Shown: positions 31,931 through 41,253, counted from the first letter of the stretch. The stretch is DNA of 64,000 bases from Streptomyces piniterrae (GCF_005048155.1 NZ_SUMB01000008.1:310001-374000); one strand, 5' to 3'. The notes: generated by a model not told the origin, from the sequence alone. Numbers and translations: made by a program.

Positions 31931-34161
31931 CCCCGCACTCACCCCGTACGCCGGCAGAGCCGGCACACCAGCCGCATCCGGCCGTGATCACACCGGAGAC
32001 GCCAATCACCCCGGAGACCCCGACCACCCCGAATGACCCGCGCTGGGCGCGGCCCGCGCTGCTGGCGCTGCTGGTGGTCACGGCCGCGCTCTACCTCTGG
32101 AACCTGGCCGCCAACGGGTACGCCAACCAGTTCTACTCGGCCGCCGTGCAGGCCGGCAGCGAAAGCTGGAAGGCGTTCTTCTTCGGGTCCTCGGACGCGG
32201 CCAACTCGATCACCGTCGACAAGCCGCCGGCCGCGCTGTGGCCGATGGCGCTGTCCGTACGCCTCTTCGGGCTGAGCACCTGGGCGATCCTGGTGCCGGA
32301 GGCGCTGATGGGCGTCGCGACGGTCGGCGTGCTCTACGCGGCCGTACGGCGCCGGTTCGGCGCGGCGGCCGGCCTGCTGGCGGGTGCGGCGCTCGCGATC
32401 ACGCCGGTCGCCGCCCTGATGTTCCGGTTCAACAACCCCGACGCGCTGCTGTGCCTGTTGATGGTCTGCGCGATCGCCGCCGTGCTGCGCGCGCTGGAGG
32501 ACGGGCGAACGAAGTGGCTGCTGCTGGCCGGCCTCTGCTTCGGGCTCGGCTTTCTCACCAAGACCCTCCAGGCGTGGCTGATCCTGCCGCCGCTGGCCCT
32601 CGTCTACGCATGCTGTGGACCGGTGAGGGTGGGCCGGCGGTTCGGCCAACTGCTGCTTGCCGGGCTGGCGATGGTGGTGTCCGGCGGCTGGTGGGTGGCG
32701 CTCGTCGAGCTGTGGCCGGCGTCCTCGCGCCCGTACATCGGCGGCTCGCAGACCAACAGCTTCCTTGAGCTGACCTTCGGCTACAACGGCTTCGGGCGGA
32801 TCACCGGCAATGAGACCGGCAGCGTCGGTGGTGGTGGCAGGGGCGGGCCCGGTGGTGGCGGCGGTGGTGGATGGGGCGAGACCGGCATCACCCGGCTCTT
32901 CTCCTCCGACATGGGCGGCCAGATTTCCTGGCTGCTGCCCGCTGCGCTGATCCTGCTGGTCGCGGCCGTGTGTGTGCTCCGGCGGGCGCGGCGGGCGGTC
33001 GCCGCCGAAGAGGCCGGGCAGCGGGCGGAGTTCCTGGTGTGGGGCGGCGCGCTGCTGATGACGTTCGTGACCTTCAGCTTTATGTCCGGGATCTTCCACC
33101 AGTACTACAACATCGCGCTGGCGCCCTATGTCGCGGCGCTGGTCGGTATGGGCGGGACGCTGCTGTGGCGGCGCGGCGGGAGGAGTGCGTCGCTCGTCCT
33201 GGCGCTGACCGTCGCGGTGACCGCCGGCTGGTCGTACGTCCTGCTGAACCGTTCGCCGAACTGGCTGCCGTGGCTGCGCTGGACGGTCCTGGCGTTCGGT
33301 TTGCTGGCGGCGCTCGGTCTTCTGCTGAGGCTACGGCGGACCCGGGCGGTAGGCGTGGTGGGTGCGGCAGGGGAAGCGGGGCCCGTGGGGACGGCGAAGC
33401 CGGCCGGGGCCGGTCGCCGGATCGCGGTGCTCGCCGCCGGGCTCGGGGTGGCGACGGCGCTGGCCGGCCCGCTCGCGTACACGCTCAACACGGTCGATAC
33501 AGCAAAGGGCGGATCGATCATCACGGCAGGGCCGTCGGTCCAGGGCGGTATGGGCGGGCCGGGCGGCATGCGCTTCGTCCGTGGCAAGCCGCCTGTCGGC
33601 GCGGCGCGCGGCGGCAACGCCCCGGTCCCGCCCGGTGGCCGGCCTCCGGGCCAGGTTCAGGGGCAGGTCCAGGGCCAGAAGCAGGGCCAATTCCCGGGGC
33701 AGCGGGGCGGCCGGCAGGTCGTCCCCGGTCCGGGCCAGGCGGGCGGACTGGGTGAGGGGGGCCGGATGCGCGGTATGGGCGGCGCCATGGGCGGTCTGCT
33801 CAACGGCAGCCGGGTCGGCGACAAGGCGAAGGCGCTGCTGGAGAAGGACGCGGACGACTACACCTGGGCCGCCGCGGCCATCGGCTCCCAGAACGCCGCG
33901 AGCTACCAACTCGCCACCGAGAAGCCGGTGATGGCGATCGGCGGCTTCAACGGGAGCGACCCCTCGCCGACCCTCGCCCAGTTCAAGCGGTACGTCCAGG
34001 AAGGGAAGATCCACTACTTCATCGTGGGCGGCTGGGGTGCCATGGGCGGCCCCGGCGGCGGCCAGGGCTCCTCGTCGAAGATCACCTCGTGGATCGAGAA
34101 GACCTTCACGAAGGTCACCGTGGGTCAGGCCACCTTCTACGACCTGACGCGGAAGGCGTGA
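31927..34161 (+). CDS. GT39/PMT-like membrane glycosyltransferase (YkcB-like)
   Basis: 744 residues. A Pro/Thr-rich N-terminus is followed by a multi-helix membrane domain (about 45-480) that includes the family loop SITVDKPPAALWPMAL with the catalytic-type Asp-Lys, and FRFNNPDALL. A Gly-rich linker lies near 300-315 and a long Gly/Gln/Pro-rich region near 545-640. A small soluble C-terminal domain (YTWAAAAIGSQNAASYQLAT, then PVMAIGGFNGSDPSPTL) faces outside and is common in these actinobacterial proteins. It would move sugar from a polyprenyl carrier to a cell-surface acceptor. Last gene of the four-gene operon. Confidence 0.88.
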   Translation: MTPHSPRTPAEPAHQPHPAVITPETPITPETPTTPNDPRWARPALLALLVVTAALYLWNLAANGYANQFYSAAVQAGSESWKAFFFGSSDAANSITVDKPPAALWPMALSVRLFGLSTWAILVPEALMGVATVGVLYAAVRRRFGAAAGLLAGAALAITPVAALMFRFNNPDALLCLLMVCAIAAVLRALEDGRTKWLLLAGLCFGLGFLTKTLQAWLILPPLALVYACCGPVRVGRRFGQLLLAGLAMVVSGGWWVALVELWPASSRPYIGGSQTNSFLELTFGYNGFGRITGNETGSVGGGGRGGPGGGGGGGWGETGITRLFSSDMGGQISWLLPAALILLVAAVCVLRRARRAVAAEEAGQRAEFLVWGGALLMTFVTFSFMSGIFHQYYNIALAPYVAALVGMGGTLLWRRGGRSASLVLALTVAVTAGWSYVLLNRSPNWLPWLRWTVLAFGLLAALGLLLRLRRTRAVGVVGAAGEAGPVGTAKPAGAGRRIAVLAAGLGVATALAGPLAYTLNTVDTAKGGSIITAGPSVQGGMGGPGGMRFVRGKPPVGAARGGNAPVPPGGRPPGQVQGQVQGQKQGQFPGQRGGRQVVPGPGQAGGLGEGGRMRGMGGAMGGLLNGSRVGDKAKALLEKDADDYTWAAAAIGSQNAASYQLATEKPVMAIGGFNGSDPSPTLAQFKRYVQEGKIHYFIVGGWGAMGGPGGGQGSSSKITSWIEKTFTKVTVGQATFYDLTRKA

Positions 34162-34191
34162 CCGCGCCTCGGGCTCCCGCTCATAATTGAA

Positions 34192-34256
34192 TGTACGGCG
34201 TATAACACTCCCTGTACGGTGTATGGCGACCACTCCGCCTTGCACCGTACAGGGAG
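34192..34256 (+). promoter_or_regulatory. Operator repeats upstream of the DHA2 exporter
   Basis: TGTACGGCGTAT (34192-34203) and TGTACGGTGTAT (34213-34224) are direct repeats 21 bp apart. A 14-bp perfect inverted repeat, CTCCCTGTACGGTG (34208-34221) with CACCGTACAGGGAG (34243-34256), overlaps the second. The right arm includes the exporter ribosome site. Binding by the TetR protein encoded downstream is the likely use. Confidence 0.65.
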
Positions 34257-34261
34257 CCCGT

Positions 34262-35833
34262 ATGCCCGCCGTGGCCTCCGAACCCACTCCCCTCCAGCCG
34301 CCCGGCCGGCCCGCCACCCGCTGGCTGATCCTGGCCGTCATCTGCGTCGCCCAGCTCACCGTCGTCCTCGACAACACCGTCCTGAACGTCGCCGTCCCCT
34401 CCCTCACCCAGGGGATGGGCGCGACCACCGCCGACGTCCAGTGGATGATCAACGCCTATTCGCTGGTGCAGTCCGGCCTGCTGCTCACCGCGGGCAACTC
34501 CGCCGACCGCTACGGCCGCAAGAAGATGCTCGCCGTCGGCCTGGTGCTGTTCGGCCTCGCCTCGCTCGGCGCGGCGCTCGCCCAGTCGCCCGGTCAGCTG
34601 ATCGCCGCGCGCGCCGGCATGGGCGTCGGCGGTGCGCTCCTGGTGACCACCACCCTCGCCGTCGTCATGCAGATCTTCGACGACGCGGAGCGTCCCAAGG
34701 CCATCGGCATCTGGAGCTCCGTCAACTCCCTCGGTTTCGCCGCCGGGCCGCTGATCGGCGGCTCGCTGCTCGACCACTTCTGGTGGGGCTCGCTGTTCCT
34801 CGTCAACCTCCCAGTGGCGGCGATCGCGCTGGCGGCCGTCGTCACCCTCGTGCCGGAGTCCAAGAGCCGTGGCGCGGAGCGTCCGGACCTGCTCGGGGCG
34901 CTGCTGTCCATGATCGGTATGGCCGGCGTGGTCTTCGCGATCATCGACGGTCCGGTGACCGGCTGGCTGTCCGCGAGGGTGCTGATCTCCGCCGCCGTCG
35001 GCCTCGTCGGACTGGCCGCCTTCGCCCTCTGGGAGCTGCATGTCCCGCATCCGATGCTGGATATGCACTTCTTCCGCAACAGCCGGTTCATCGGCGCCGT
35101 CTCGGGCGGCATCCTGGTCGCCTTCGGGATGGGCGGCTCGATGTTCCTGCTCACCCAGCATCTCCAACTGGTCCTCGGCTACGGCCCGTTGGACGCCGGG
35201 CTGCGGATGGCGCCGCTCGCCGTCACCGTCATCCTGGTCAACTTCACCGGTGTGGGCGCCCGTCTGATGCCCCGCCTCGGCACCCCCGGAATGATCGTCT
35301 CCGGGATGACGCTGCTCGCGGCCGGGCTCGCGGCGATCTCCACGCTCGGCGGTGACAGCTACGGCGGCATGCTGGCCGGCCTGATCGTGATGGGTGTCGG
35401 TGTCGCGTTCGCCATGCCGACGATGGCCAACGCGATCATGTCCGCGATACCGCCGGCCAAGGCCGGGGTGGGCGCCGGGGTCAACGGCACGCTGATGGAG
35501 TTCGGCCAGGGCCTGGGTGTCGCCGTCCTCGGCGCGGTCCTGAACTCCCGGTTCGTCGCGCTGCTTCCGCTGGTCGCCGCCGGAGCGGGGTCGCTTCCCG
35601 CGGCGCTCGCCCGGACCCGTACGGACGCCGAGCGGGTCGCCGTTCACGACGCCTTCGCGGCCGGGATCGGCACCAGTCAGCTCGTCGGCGCGGCCGCGGT
35701 GTTCCTCGGCGGGCTGCTCGCCGCGGTACTGCTGCGGCGGGCGGAGCGTACGGGGCGGGAGGGATCCGCCGGGGCGTCAGCAGTGCCCGACTCCGCCGCA
35801 GGTTCGTCACCCACTGTCAGTGCCGCGGAATAG
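34262..35833 (+). CDS. MFS drug exporter, DHA2 (EmrB/QacA) family
   Basis: 523 residues with about 14 transmembrane helices. The DHA2 motifs are LDNTVLNVAVPSLTQ (motif D1), GNSADRYGRKK (motif A) and LGFAAGPLIGG (motif C). Proton-driven efflux of a hydrophobic compound is expected. The ATG at 34262 has GGGAG 7 bp upstream, and the inverted repeat covers this site. A TetR gene follows 105 bp downstream in the same direction, so drug-inducible control is likely. Confidence 0.92.
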   Translation: MPAVASEPTPLQPPGRPATRWLILAVICVAQLTVVLDNTVLNVAVPSLTQGMGATTADVQWMINAYSLVQSGLLLTAGNSADRYGRKKMLAVGLVLFGLASLGAALAQSPGQLIAARAGMGVGGALLVTTTLAVVMQIFDDAERPKAIGIWSSVNSLGFAAGPLIGGSLLDHFWWGSLFLVNLPVAAIALAAVVTLVPESKSRGAERPDLLGALLSMIGMAGVVFAIIDGPVTGWLSARVLISAAVGLVGLAAFALWELHVPHPMLDMHFFRNSRFIGAVSGGILVAFGMGGSMFLLTQHLQLVLGYGPLDAGLRMAPLAVTVILVNFTGVGARLMPRLGTPGMIVSGMTLLAAGLAAISTLGGDSYGGMLAGLIVMGVGVAFAMPTMANAIMSAIPPAKAGVGAGVNGTLMEFGQGLGVAVLGAVLNSRFVALLPLVAAGAGSLPAALARTRTDAERVAVHDAFAAGIGTSQLVGAAAVFLGGLLAAVLLRRAERTGREGSAGASAVPDSAAGSSPTVSAAE

Positions 35834-35856
35834 CATCGGACACGAGAAGAAAGATC

Positions 35857-35928
35857 GCTCCGCGAAACGCTCCGGGAACAACTCCGATCGGCGCTCCGAG
35901 AAGCGGTCCGGGAATCGCTCTGCGAAAA
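35857..35928 (+). repeat. Six tandem 12-bp degenerate repeats in the TetR leader
   Basis: Exactly 72 bp can be cut into six 12-mers of consensus GCTCCGxGAAxC: GCTCCGCGAAAC, GCTCCGGGAACA, ACTCCGATCGGC, GCTCCGAGAAGC, GGTCCGGGAATC and GCTCTGCGAAAA. It sits between the exporter and the TetR gene and ends at the TetR ribosome site AAGGAGG. Confidence 0.8.
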
Positions 35929-35938
35929 GGAGGGCGCC

Positions 35939-36718
35939 ATGGCAGAGACGGACGGCCGCGCCAAGAAGCAGCCGAGCAGCGTCTGGCTGACCGAACGCCC
36001 CCCGCCCAAACGGAAGACGGACCAGCCGGCCGGGCTGGACCTCGAAAAGATCATCGCCGCCTCGGTCCGGCTGCTGGACGCCGAGGGCCTCGCGAAGTTC
36101 TCGATGCGCCGGCTCGCCGCCGAGCTGGGCGTCACCGCGATGTCGGTCTACTGGTACGTCGACACCAAGGACGACCTGCTGGAGCTGGCGATCGATTCGG
36201 TGGCCGGCGAGATGCCGCTCCCCGACGAGTCGGATCCCGCCGCCGACTGGCGCGATCAGCTGCGCGCCCTCACCGTCGCCTACCGCGACATGCTGCTGCG
36301 GCACTCCTGGGCGGCCCGGCTGCTGGGCGAGTTCATCAACATCGGCCCGCGTTCGACGGCGTTCGCCAATGCCACGCTCCGGGTGATGCAGCGCAGCGGC
36401 CTGGCCCAGGAGACGACGTCCGGCGCGCTCGCGTCCGTCTTCCACTTCGTCTACGGCTTCTCGACGATCCGGGGGCTGCACGAAGCCCGCTGCCGGGCCG
36501 CCGGCATCAGCCTCGACGAGTACTTCGCCCAGGTCATCGCCGCGATCTCGGACCGCCCGGAGTTCGCCGAGATGATGGAGTTGTCGATCCGGGCCGGGGA
36601 CGCCCGCGAGGGCCTGTCCGCCCTCGAAATGCTGGAGCGGGACTTCGCGGTCGCGCTCGATCTGCAGATCGCGGGCATCGAGGCGCTGCGCGACCGGGCG
36701 GTGGGCGGTGGGCCATGA
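35939..36718 (+). CDS. TetR-family regulator of the exporter
   Basis: 259 residues. The N-terminal helix-turn-helix lies unusually deep (about 35-85) after a 30-residue basic lead: DLEKIIAASVRLLDAEGLAKFSMRRLAAELGVTAMSVYWYV. The C-terminal ligand domain (TetR_C-like, about 100-240) is typical of drug-sensing members. A very good ribosome site, AAGGAGG, lies before ATG 35939. It probably represses the upstream exporter through the palindromes at 34192-34256. Confidence 0.9.
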   Translation: MAETDGRAKKQPSSVWLTERPPPKRKTDQPAGLDLEKIIAASVRLLDAEGLAKFSMRRLAAELGVTAMSVYWYVDTKDDLLELAIDSVAGEMPLPDESDPAADWRDQLRALTVAYRDMLLRHSWAARLLGEFINIGPRSTAFANATLRVMQRSGLAQETTSGALASVFHFVYGFSTIRGLHEARCRAAGISLDEYFAQVIAAISDRPEFAEMMELSIRAGDAREGLSALEMLERDFAVALDLQIAGIEALRDRAVGGGP

Positions 36719-36725
36719 ACCGTAG

Positions 36726-36757
36726 CCGGGCCGGCCCCAGCAGGAGGGCCGGCCCGG
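36726..36757 (+). terminator. Terminator after the TetR gene
   Basis: CCGGGCCGGCCC (36726-36737) pairs perfectly with GGGCCGGCCCGG (36746-36757) over an 8-nt loop, 8 bp past the TetR stop. No T-tract. Confidence 0.75.
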
Positions 36758-36816
36758 ATGAACCCGCGGGTGCGGAACGGCTGCGGTCATGCCCGCGGCC
36801 ACCGCTGTGGCGACAA

Positions 36817-37194
36817 CTACGGCCGCACGAGGAGGATCGAGTTGATCGGGGTCAGGTCCTTGTCCACGTAGTAGCCGGGCTGGATGAAGCCCTGGCAGTC
36901 CCCCGTGCCGTTGTAGCCGGTGCAGGTGCGGGCCGTGGCACCCCCGGTCTGGTTGTTGAAGACGTAGTGCTGCCCGACCTGGTTGTTGAGGTTGTGGGCG
37001 CCGTAGCTGTAGTAGACGAGGTTCGGACGGTCGCCGTTCCAGCCGGTGTTCTGCGGGTAGATGCAGACGGCCCCGGACGGGCAGCCGTGCACGGTACCGG
37101 CCGCCTGGGCGGCATTGGCGCTGGTGGCGGTGACGGCGGTGGTGGCGCCGACGGCCAGCGCGAGCGCGGCCGCGGCCCTCGTGATCTTGCGCAT
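36817..37194 (-). CDS. Secreted peptidase-inhibitor I36-family protein
   Basis: 125 residues. A signal peptide (MRKITRAAAALALAVGATTA, cleavage near ANA-AQA) precedes a small Cys-containing domain with CPSGAVCIYPQNTGWNG and ARTCTGYNGTGDCQGF, as in the SMI/I36 metalloprotease-inhibitor family. Four cysteines suggest two disulphides. The ATG at 37194 follows GGGGGAG. Monocistronic, convergent with the TetR gene. Confidence 0.85.
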   Translation of the reverse strand: MRKITRAAAALALAVGATTAVTATSANAAQAAGTVHGCPSGAVCIYPQNTGWNGDRPNLVYYSYGAHNLNNQVGQHYVFNNQTGGATARTCTGYNGTGDCQGFIQPGYYVDKDLTPINSILLVRP

Positions 37195-37404
37195 GGTGGT
37201 TCTCCCCCGGTGTGGTCTGTCGGTCTGCGTGGTCTTTCGGTCAAGTCGCACGGAGTGCCTGGCAGACCCTCGGCCGAGCGTGGTGTGAGGGGCCGCACTG
37301 CCTCCGCGAAAGGCAGTCTGCCCAGGGCACCGGGGGCGCGCCAGCTATTCGAGCTGGGGCGAAAACGCGGGCGGCGGAGCGGGTCGTGTGGTAGCGGGGA
37401 GCGT

Positions 37405-38289
37405 TCAGTCGAGGGGCGCGCTCTCCCCCTGAGCTGCGTTTTCCCCGTGAAGCCCGTGAAGCCCTTGAACCGCCTGGATGGCCAACTCCACCCGCAGCGT
37501 CGTACCGATCGCCGCTATCCCCGCGGCCACCACCTGGTTGTAGTTCATCTTGAAGTCCTCGCGGCGCAGTTCGGCCGTGGCCCGGAAGGCGGCGCGTACG
37601 CCACCCCAGGGGTCGGGCCCGGTGCCGAGGTAGCTGAGGTCGAGGTCCACGGGCCGTACGACGCCGTGCAGCGACAGCTCGCCGTGCACCGTCCAGCGGT
37701 CCGGTCCTGCCGGCGCCAGGCCGGTGCTGCGGTAGCTGAGTTCCGGGAACTCGGCCACGTTCAGGAAGTCCTCGGAACGCAGATGGCCGTCCCGCATGCC
37801 GTTGCCGGTGTCGATGGACGAGGCGCTGATGGTCGCCTCGACCGTCGACTTCTCCAGCTCCTCGGCGATCTCGATCCGCCCGCCGAACTCGGTGAACCGG
37901 CCGTGCACGCTGGAGATCCCCAGATGCTGGGCGACCGCGCCCACCGTCGAGTGCATCGGGTCGATCGTCCAGGCGCCGGGCGGCGGCAGCTCGGCGCCGC
38001 CCTGCCGTGCCAGCACCACGCTGCCGACGTCCATCCGGCCGCTGGCCGTCACGATCGCGCTGGAGGCGACCGGGGCGTAGCCGACGGCCGTCACGATGGC
38101 CGTGTACGGGCCCGCGGGCAGCGGCCGCTCGCTGCGGATGCCGCCTTCCTCGTCCGCCGTCGCGCGCAGCACCTGACTGCCCGTCATGTCCGTGACGGTC
38201 AGTACGGCATGCTGAACCGCCCAGCCGTCCCGCGTACGGATCCGCGCCCGTACGCCGGCGCCTCCCGTGCCCGCTCCCGTCGAAGTCAT
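37405..38289 (-). CDS. YceI-family protein with N-terminal carboxypeptidase-regulatory-like domain
   Basis: 294 residues. Residues about 10-105 form a carboxypeptidase-regulatory-like beta sandwich (VLTVTDMTGSQVLRATADEE, then LPAGPYTAIVTAVGYAPV). Residues about 110-285 are YceI, a lipocalin-like barrel for polyisoprenoid-type ligands (WTIDPMHSTVGAVAQHLGIS, later SEDFLNVAEFPELSYRS and REDFKMNYN). No signal peptide is seen. The MFS transporter encoded upstream carries three domains of the same sandwich type, which suggests a joint function. ATG 38289 follows GAGAGG; ATG 38313 is an alternative. Confidence 0.87.
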   Translation of the reverse strand: MTSTGAGTGGAGVRARIRTRDGWAVQHAVLTVTDMTGSQVLRATADEEGGIRSERPLPAGPYTAIVTAVGYAPVASSAIVTASGRMDVGSVVLARQGGAELPPPGAWTIDPMHSTVGAVAQHLGISSVHGRFTEFGGRIEIAEELEKSTVEATISASSIDTGNGMRDGHLRSEDFLNVAEFPELSYRSTGLAPAGPDRWTVHGELSLHGVVRPVDLDLSYLGTGPDPWGGVRAAFRATAELRREDFKMNYNQVVAAGIAAIGTTLRVELAIQAVQGLHGLHGENAAQGESAPLD

Positions 38290-38640
38290 TGCCTCTCCCG
38301 TTTGTTGCCTCATGCGATGCCCCCTGCTCAGGACCGGCCGAGAGCCTGGGGGAAGGTAGGGCTCCGGGCGGCGGCGTGCAGGCCGTCCCCTGCCTGTGTG
38401 CACGGCCGCCGCCGGAGCCCTGGTGCCGGGCCCGGACGCGTCTCCGCTCAAAGCGCGCCCGGACCCGGGGTCTGTGCCGCCGGGATGCCCTGCTGCGGGA
38501 TCCCGGGGCGGGGTCAGTGCCGGCGCCCGCTGCCCGCGCGGCCGACCATGTCTGCTGCCCCGGTCATGCCGCCCCACCGGCCTGCCGGACTTGGATTTGG
38601 CACCGTGTCGATGCGCAACCGACAACGGCTCCCGCCCCGG
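38290..38640. other. Gap between the MFS and YceI genes
   Basis: 351 bp with no supported gene. Near the YceI start it contains GTTGCC at 38304, matching half of the MarR operator seen at 41805, so the YceI gene may have its own promoter under the same regulator. The rest is GC-rich with no clear terminator. Confidence 0.4.
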
Positions 38641-41253
38641 TCACGCCGCCCCACCAGCATCCGACGGGTGCGCCAGCTCCACGTCATAGCCGTCGACCCC
38701 GCGCGCATCGACGGACAGGCCGCTGGCGACCGGCGGATAGCCGCTCGCGATGACCGTGTAGTCGCCGGCGTCCAGGTCGGTGAAGGCGTAGGCGCCGTCC
38801 TCCCCGGTCGTCGAGGTGGCGACGACATTGCCCGCCGCGTCCACCAGCGTGACCCGGGCGTCGGGCAGCGGAAGCCGGGCGCCGCTCCGGCCGCCCGCCC
38901 GTACGACGCCCTGCACCCGCGCCCCGGACAGCAGCTCGATCTCGATACGGGTCGTGCCCTGGCCGCCGACCTCGACCGGCAGCGCGGTCGGCCGGTAGTC
39001 GGCTGCGTTCACGGCGACGGTGAAGGACCCGGTGGCCAGGTCGTCGAAGGCGAAAAAGCCCTCGGCGCCGGTCTTTCCGGTGGCCAGCACCTCGCCGCGG
39101 ACGTCGGTGACGACGACCATCGCGCCCTCGACCGGCTGGCCGGTGACCGCGCTGCGGACCTGCCCGCCGAGGCCGCTGGTGCCGCTGAGCAGGATGTCGT
39201 AACCGAGCGGCTGCTCGCCGACGACGACCGTGGACGCCTGCGGCTGGTGCCCGTCGGCGGCCGCGATCAACACATACGAGCCGGCGCCGGGGGCGTTCAG
39301 CACATACGAGCCGTTGGCCTGGGCGACCGAGCGGCCCAACTGGCGCCCGCTGAGCGAGATCAGCGTCACCGCGGAGCGCGGGACGGGGTTGCCCTCCGGG
39401 TTGCGTACGAAGCCGTGGATCGCCGACCCGCCCGCGGTGCCGTCGCCGTCACCGGCGGACGCGAACGCCTGAAGCGGCTGCGCTGCCACCGCGGCGGCCG
39501 GCTGCGCCCAGGAGGGCGTGTGCCCGTCGCCTTCGGGGGCGACCGGCGAGGCGCCCACCAGCGCGGGCTCCGGCTCCTCGGCCATCGGTGCGGCAGCGGC
39601 CTCGACGGGGGCATCCGCGGCAGCGGGCGCCTCCTCACTGCTCGCCGCGCTCTGCGCCAGCCCGCCGCGGGTCTTCAGCGCGACCTCCTTGATGAACAGC
39701 GTGAAGAGAAGGGCGAGCAGCGCGCAGGGCGCCGCGTAGAGGAACACATCGCCGACCCCGTGCCCGTACGCGGACTCCATGACGGTGCGCAGCGGCGCCG
39801 GGAGGGCGTCCAGGTCCGGGATGCCGCCGCCGCTGTTGCCACCGGCCTGGGCGGCCGCCTTCGCGGCCTTGGGGCCGAGCTCGGTCAGGCCGTCCTTGAC
39901 GTAGTGCGTGACCCGGTTGGCGAGCACCGCACCGAGCGCCGAGACACCCACCGCACCACCGAGGGAGCGGAAGAAGGTGACGACGGACGAGGCGGCGCCG
40001 AGGTCCTCGGGTGCGACCTGGTTCTGTGTGCAGAGCACCAGGTTCTGCATCATCATGCCGATGCCCAGGCCCATCAGGCCCATGAAGACCGCGATGTGCC
40101 AGTACTCGGTGTCGTAACGGATGGTGCCGAGCAGCCCGAGGCCGGCAGTGACCAGCACACCACCGCTGACCAGCCAGGCCTTCCACTTACCGGTCTTGGT
40201 GATGATCTGGCCGGAGACCGTCGACGAGATGAACAGGCCGCCGATCATCGGGATCGTCATCACACCGGACATCGTCGGCGACTTGCCCCGCGCCAGCTGG
40301 AAGTACTGGCTGAAGAAGACGGTGCCGGCGAACATCGCGATACCGACGAACAGCGAGGACAGCGACGCCAGGGTGATCGTCTTGTTGCGGAACAGCCGCA
40401 GCGGGATGATCGGTTCCTTCGCCTTGGCCTCGACGAGCACGAAGATCACGCCGAGTACGACCGCGCCGCCGACCATCGCGCCGGTCTGCCACGACCACCA
40501 GTCGTACTTGTCACCGGCCAGCGTCACCCACACCAGCAGCAGCGAAACCGCCGCGCTGATGAAGAACGCGCCCGCCCAGTCGACCTTGACGCCCTCGCGC
40601 TTGACGACGGGGAGCTTCAGCGTCTTCTGCAGCACGATCAGCGCGATGACGGCGAACGGCACGCCGACGTAGAAGCACCAGCGCCAGCCGAGCCAGTCCG
40701 TGTCGGTGATGACACCGCCGAGCAGCGGACCACCGACGGTGGCCACGGCAAAAACAGCACCGAGGTAGCCGCTGTAGCGCCCGCGCTCGCGCGGGGAGAT
40801 CATCGCGGCCATCACGATCTGGGCCAGGGCGGACAGACCGCCCACGCCTATGCCCTGCACCACCCGGCACGCGATCAGCATGCCGGTGTTCTGCGAGAGC
40901 CCGGCGACAACCGAACCCGCGACATAGATGACCAGGGAGAACTGGACGAGCAGCTTCTTGCTGAACAGATCGGAGAGCTTGCCCCAGAGCGGGGTGGACG
41001 CCGTCATCGCCAGCAGCGCGGCCGTGACCACCCAGGTGTAGGCACTCTGCCCGCCGTCCAGATCATGAATGATCTCCGGCAGCGCGTTCGACACGATCGT
41101 CGACGACAGAATGGCGACGAACATGCCGAGCAGCAGCCCGGACAGCGCCTCCATGATCTGACGGTGCGTCATGGGTGCCCCGTTGGAGGCGCTGTGCCCG
41201 CCTCCATGCTTGGCGTGGCCGCCCCGCACACCGGCTGGTGTGGTCGTAGCCAT
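38641..41253 (-). CDS. DHA2-type MFS transporter fused to three carboxypeptidase-regulatory-like domains
   Basis: 870 residues. Residues about 30-530 form a 14-helix drug:H+ antiporter (FVAILSSTIVSNALPEIIHD, and LWGKLSDLFSKK as motif A). An Ala/Glu/Pro-rich linker (about 535-615) leads to three consecutive beta-sandwich repeats to the C-terminus. Each carries a pattern like V.G.V...G.P...A.V.L.D..G...A....G..G.Y....L..G.Y.V. Such tails are unusual on MFS proteins and should lie on the cytoplasmic side. I chose ATG 41253 (AAGGA 6 bp upstream) over ATG 41268. The gene follows a MarR repressor gene by 11 bp, forming an operon. Confidence 0.9.
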   Translation of the reverse strand: MATTTPAGVRGGHAKHGGGHSASNGAPMTHRQIMEALSGLLLGMFVAILSSTIVSNALPEIIHDLDGGQSAYTWVVTAALLAMTASTPLWGKLSDLFSKKLLVQFSLVIYVAGSVVAGLSQNTGMLIACRVVQGIGVGGLSALAQIVMAAMISPRERGRYSGYLGAVFAVATVGGPLLGGVITDTDWLGWRWCFYVGVPFAVIALIVLQKTLKLPVVKREGVKVDWAGAFFISAAVSLLLVWVTLAGDKYDWWSWQTGAMVGGAVVLGVIFVLVEAKAKEPIIPLRLFRNKTITLASLSSLFVGIAMFAGTVFFSQYFQLARGKSPTMSGVMTIPMIGGLFISSTVSGQIITKTGKWKAWLVSGGVLVTAGLGLLGTIRYDTEYWHIAVFMGLMGLGIGMMMQNLVLCTQNQVAPEDLGAASSVVTFFRSLGGAVGVSALGAVLANRVTHYVKDGLTELGPKAAKAAAQAGGNSGGGIPDLDALPAPLRTVMESAYGHGVGDVFLYAAPCALLALLFTLFIKEVALKTRGGLAQSAASSEEAPAAADAPVEAAAAPMAEEPEPALVGASPVAPEGDGHTPSWAQPAAAVAAQPLQAFASAGDGDGTAGGSAIHGFVRNPEGNPVPRSAVTLISLSGRQLGRSVAQANGSYVLNAPGAGSYVLIAAADGHQPQASTVVVGEQPLGYDILLSGTSGLGGQVRSAVTGQPVEGAMVVVTDVRGEVLATGKTGAEGFFAFDDLATGSFTVAVNAADYRPTALPVEVGGQGTTRIEIELLSGARVQGVVRAGGRSGARLPLPDARVTLVDAAGNVVATSTTGEDGAYAFTDLDAGDYTVIASGYPPVASGLSVDARGVDGYDVELAHPSDAGGAA

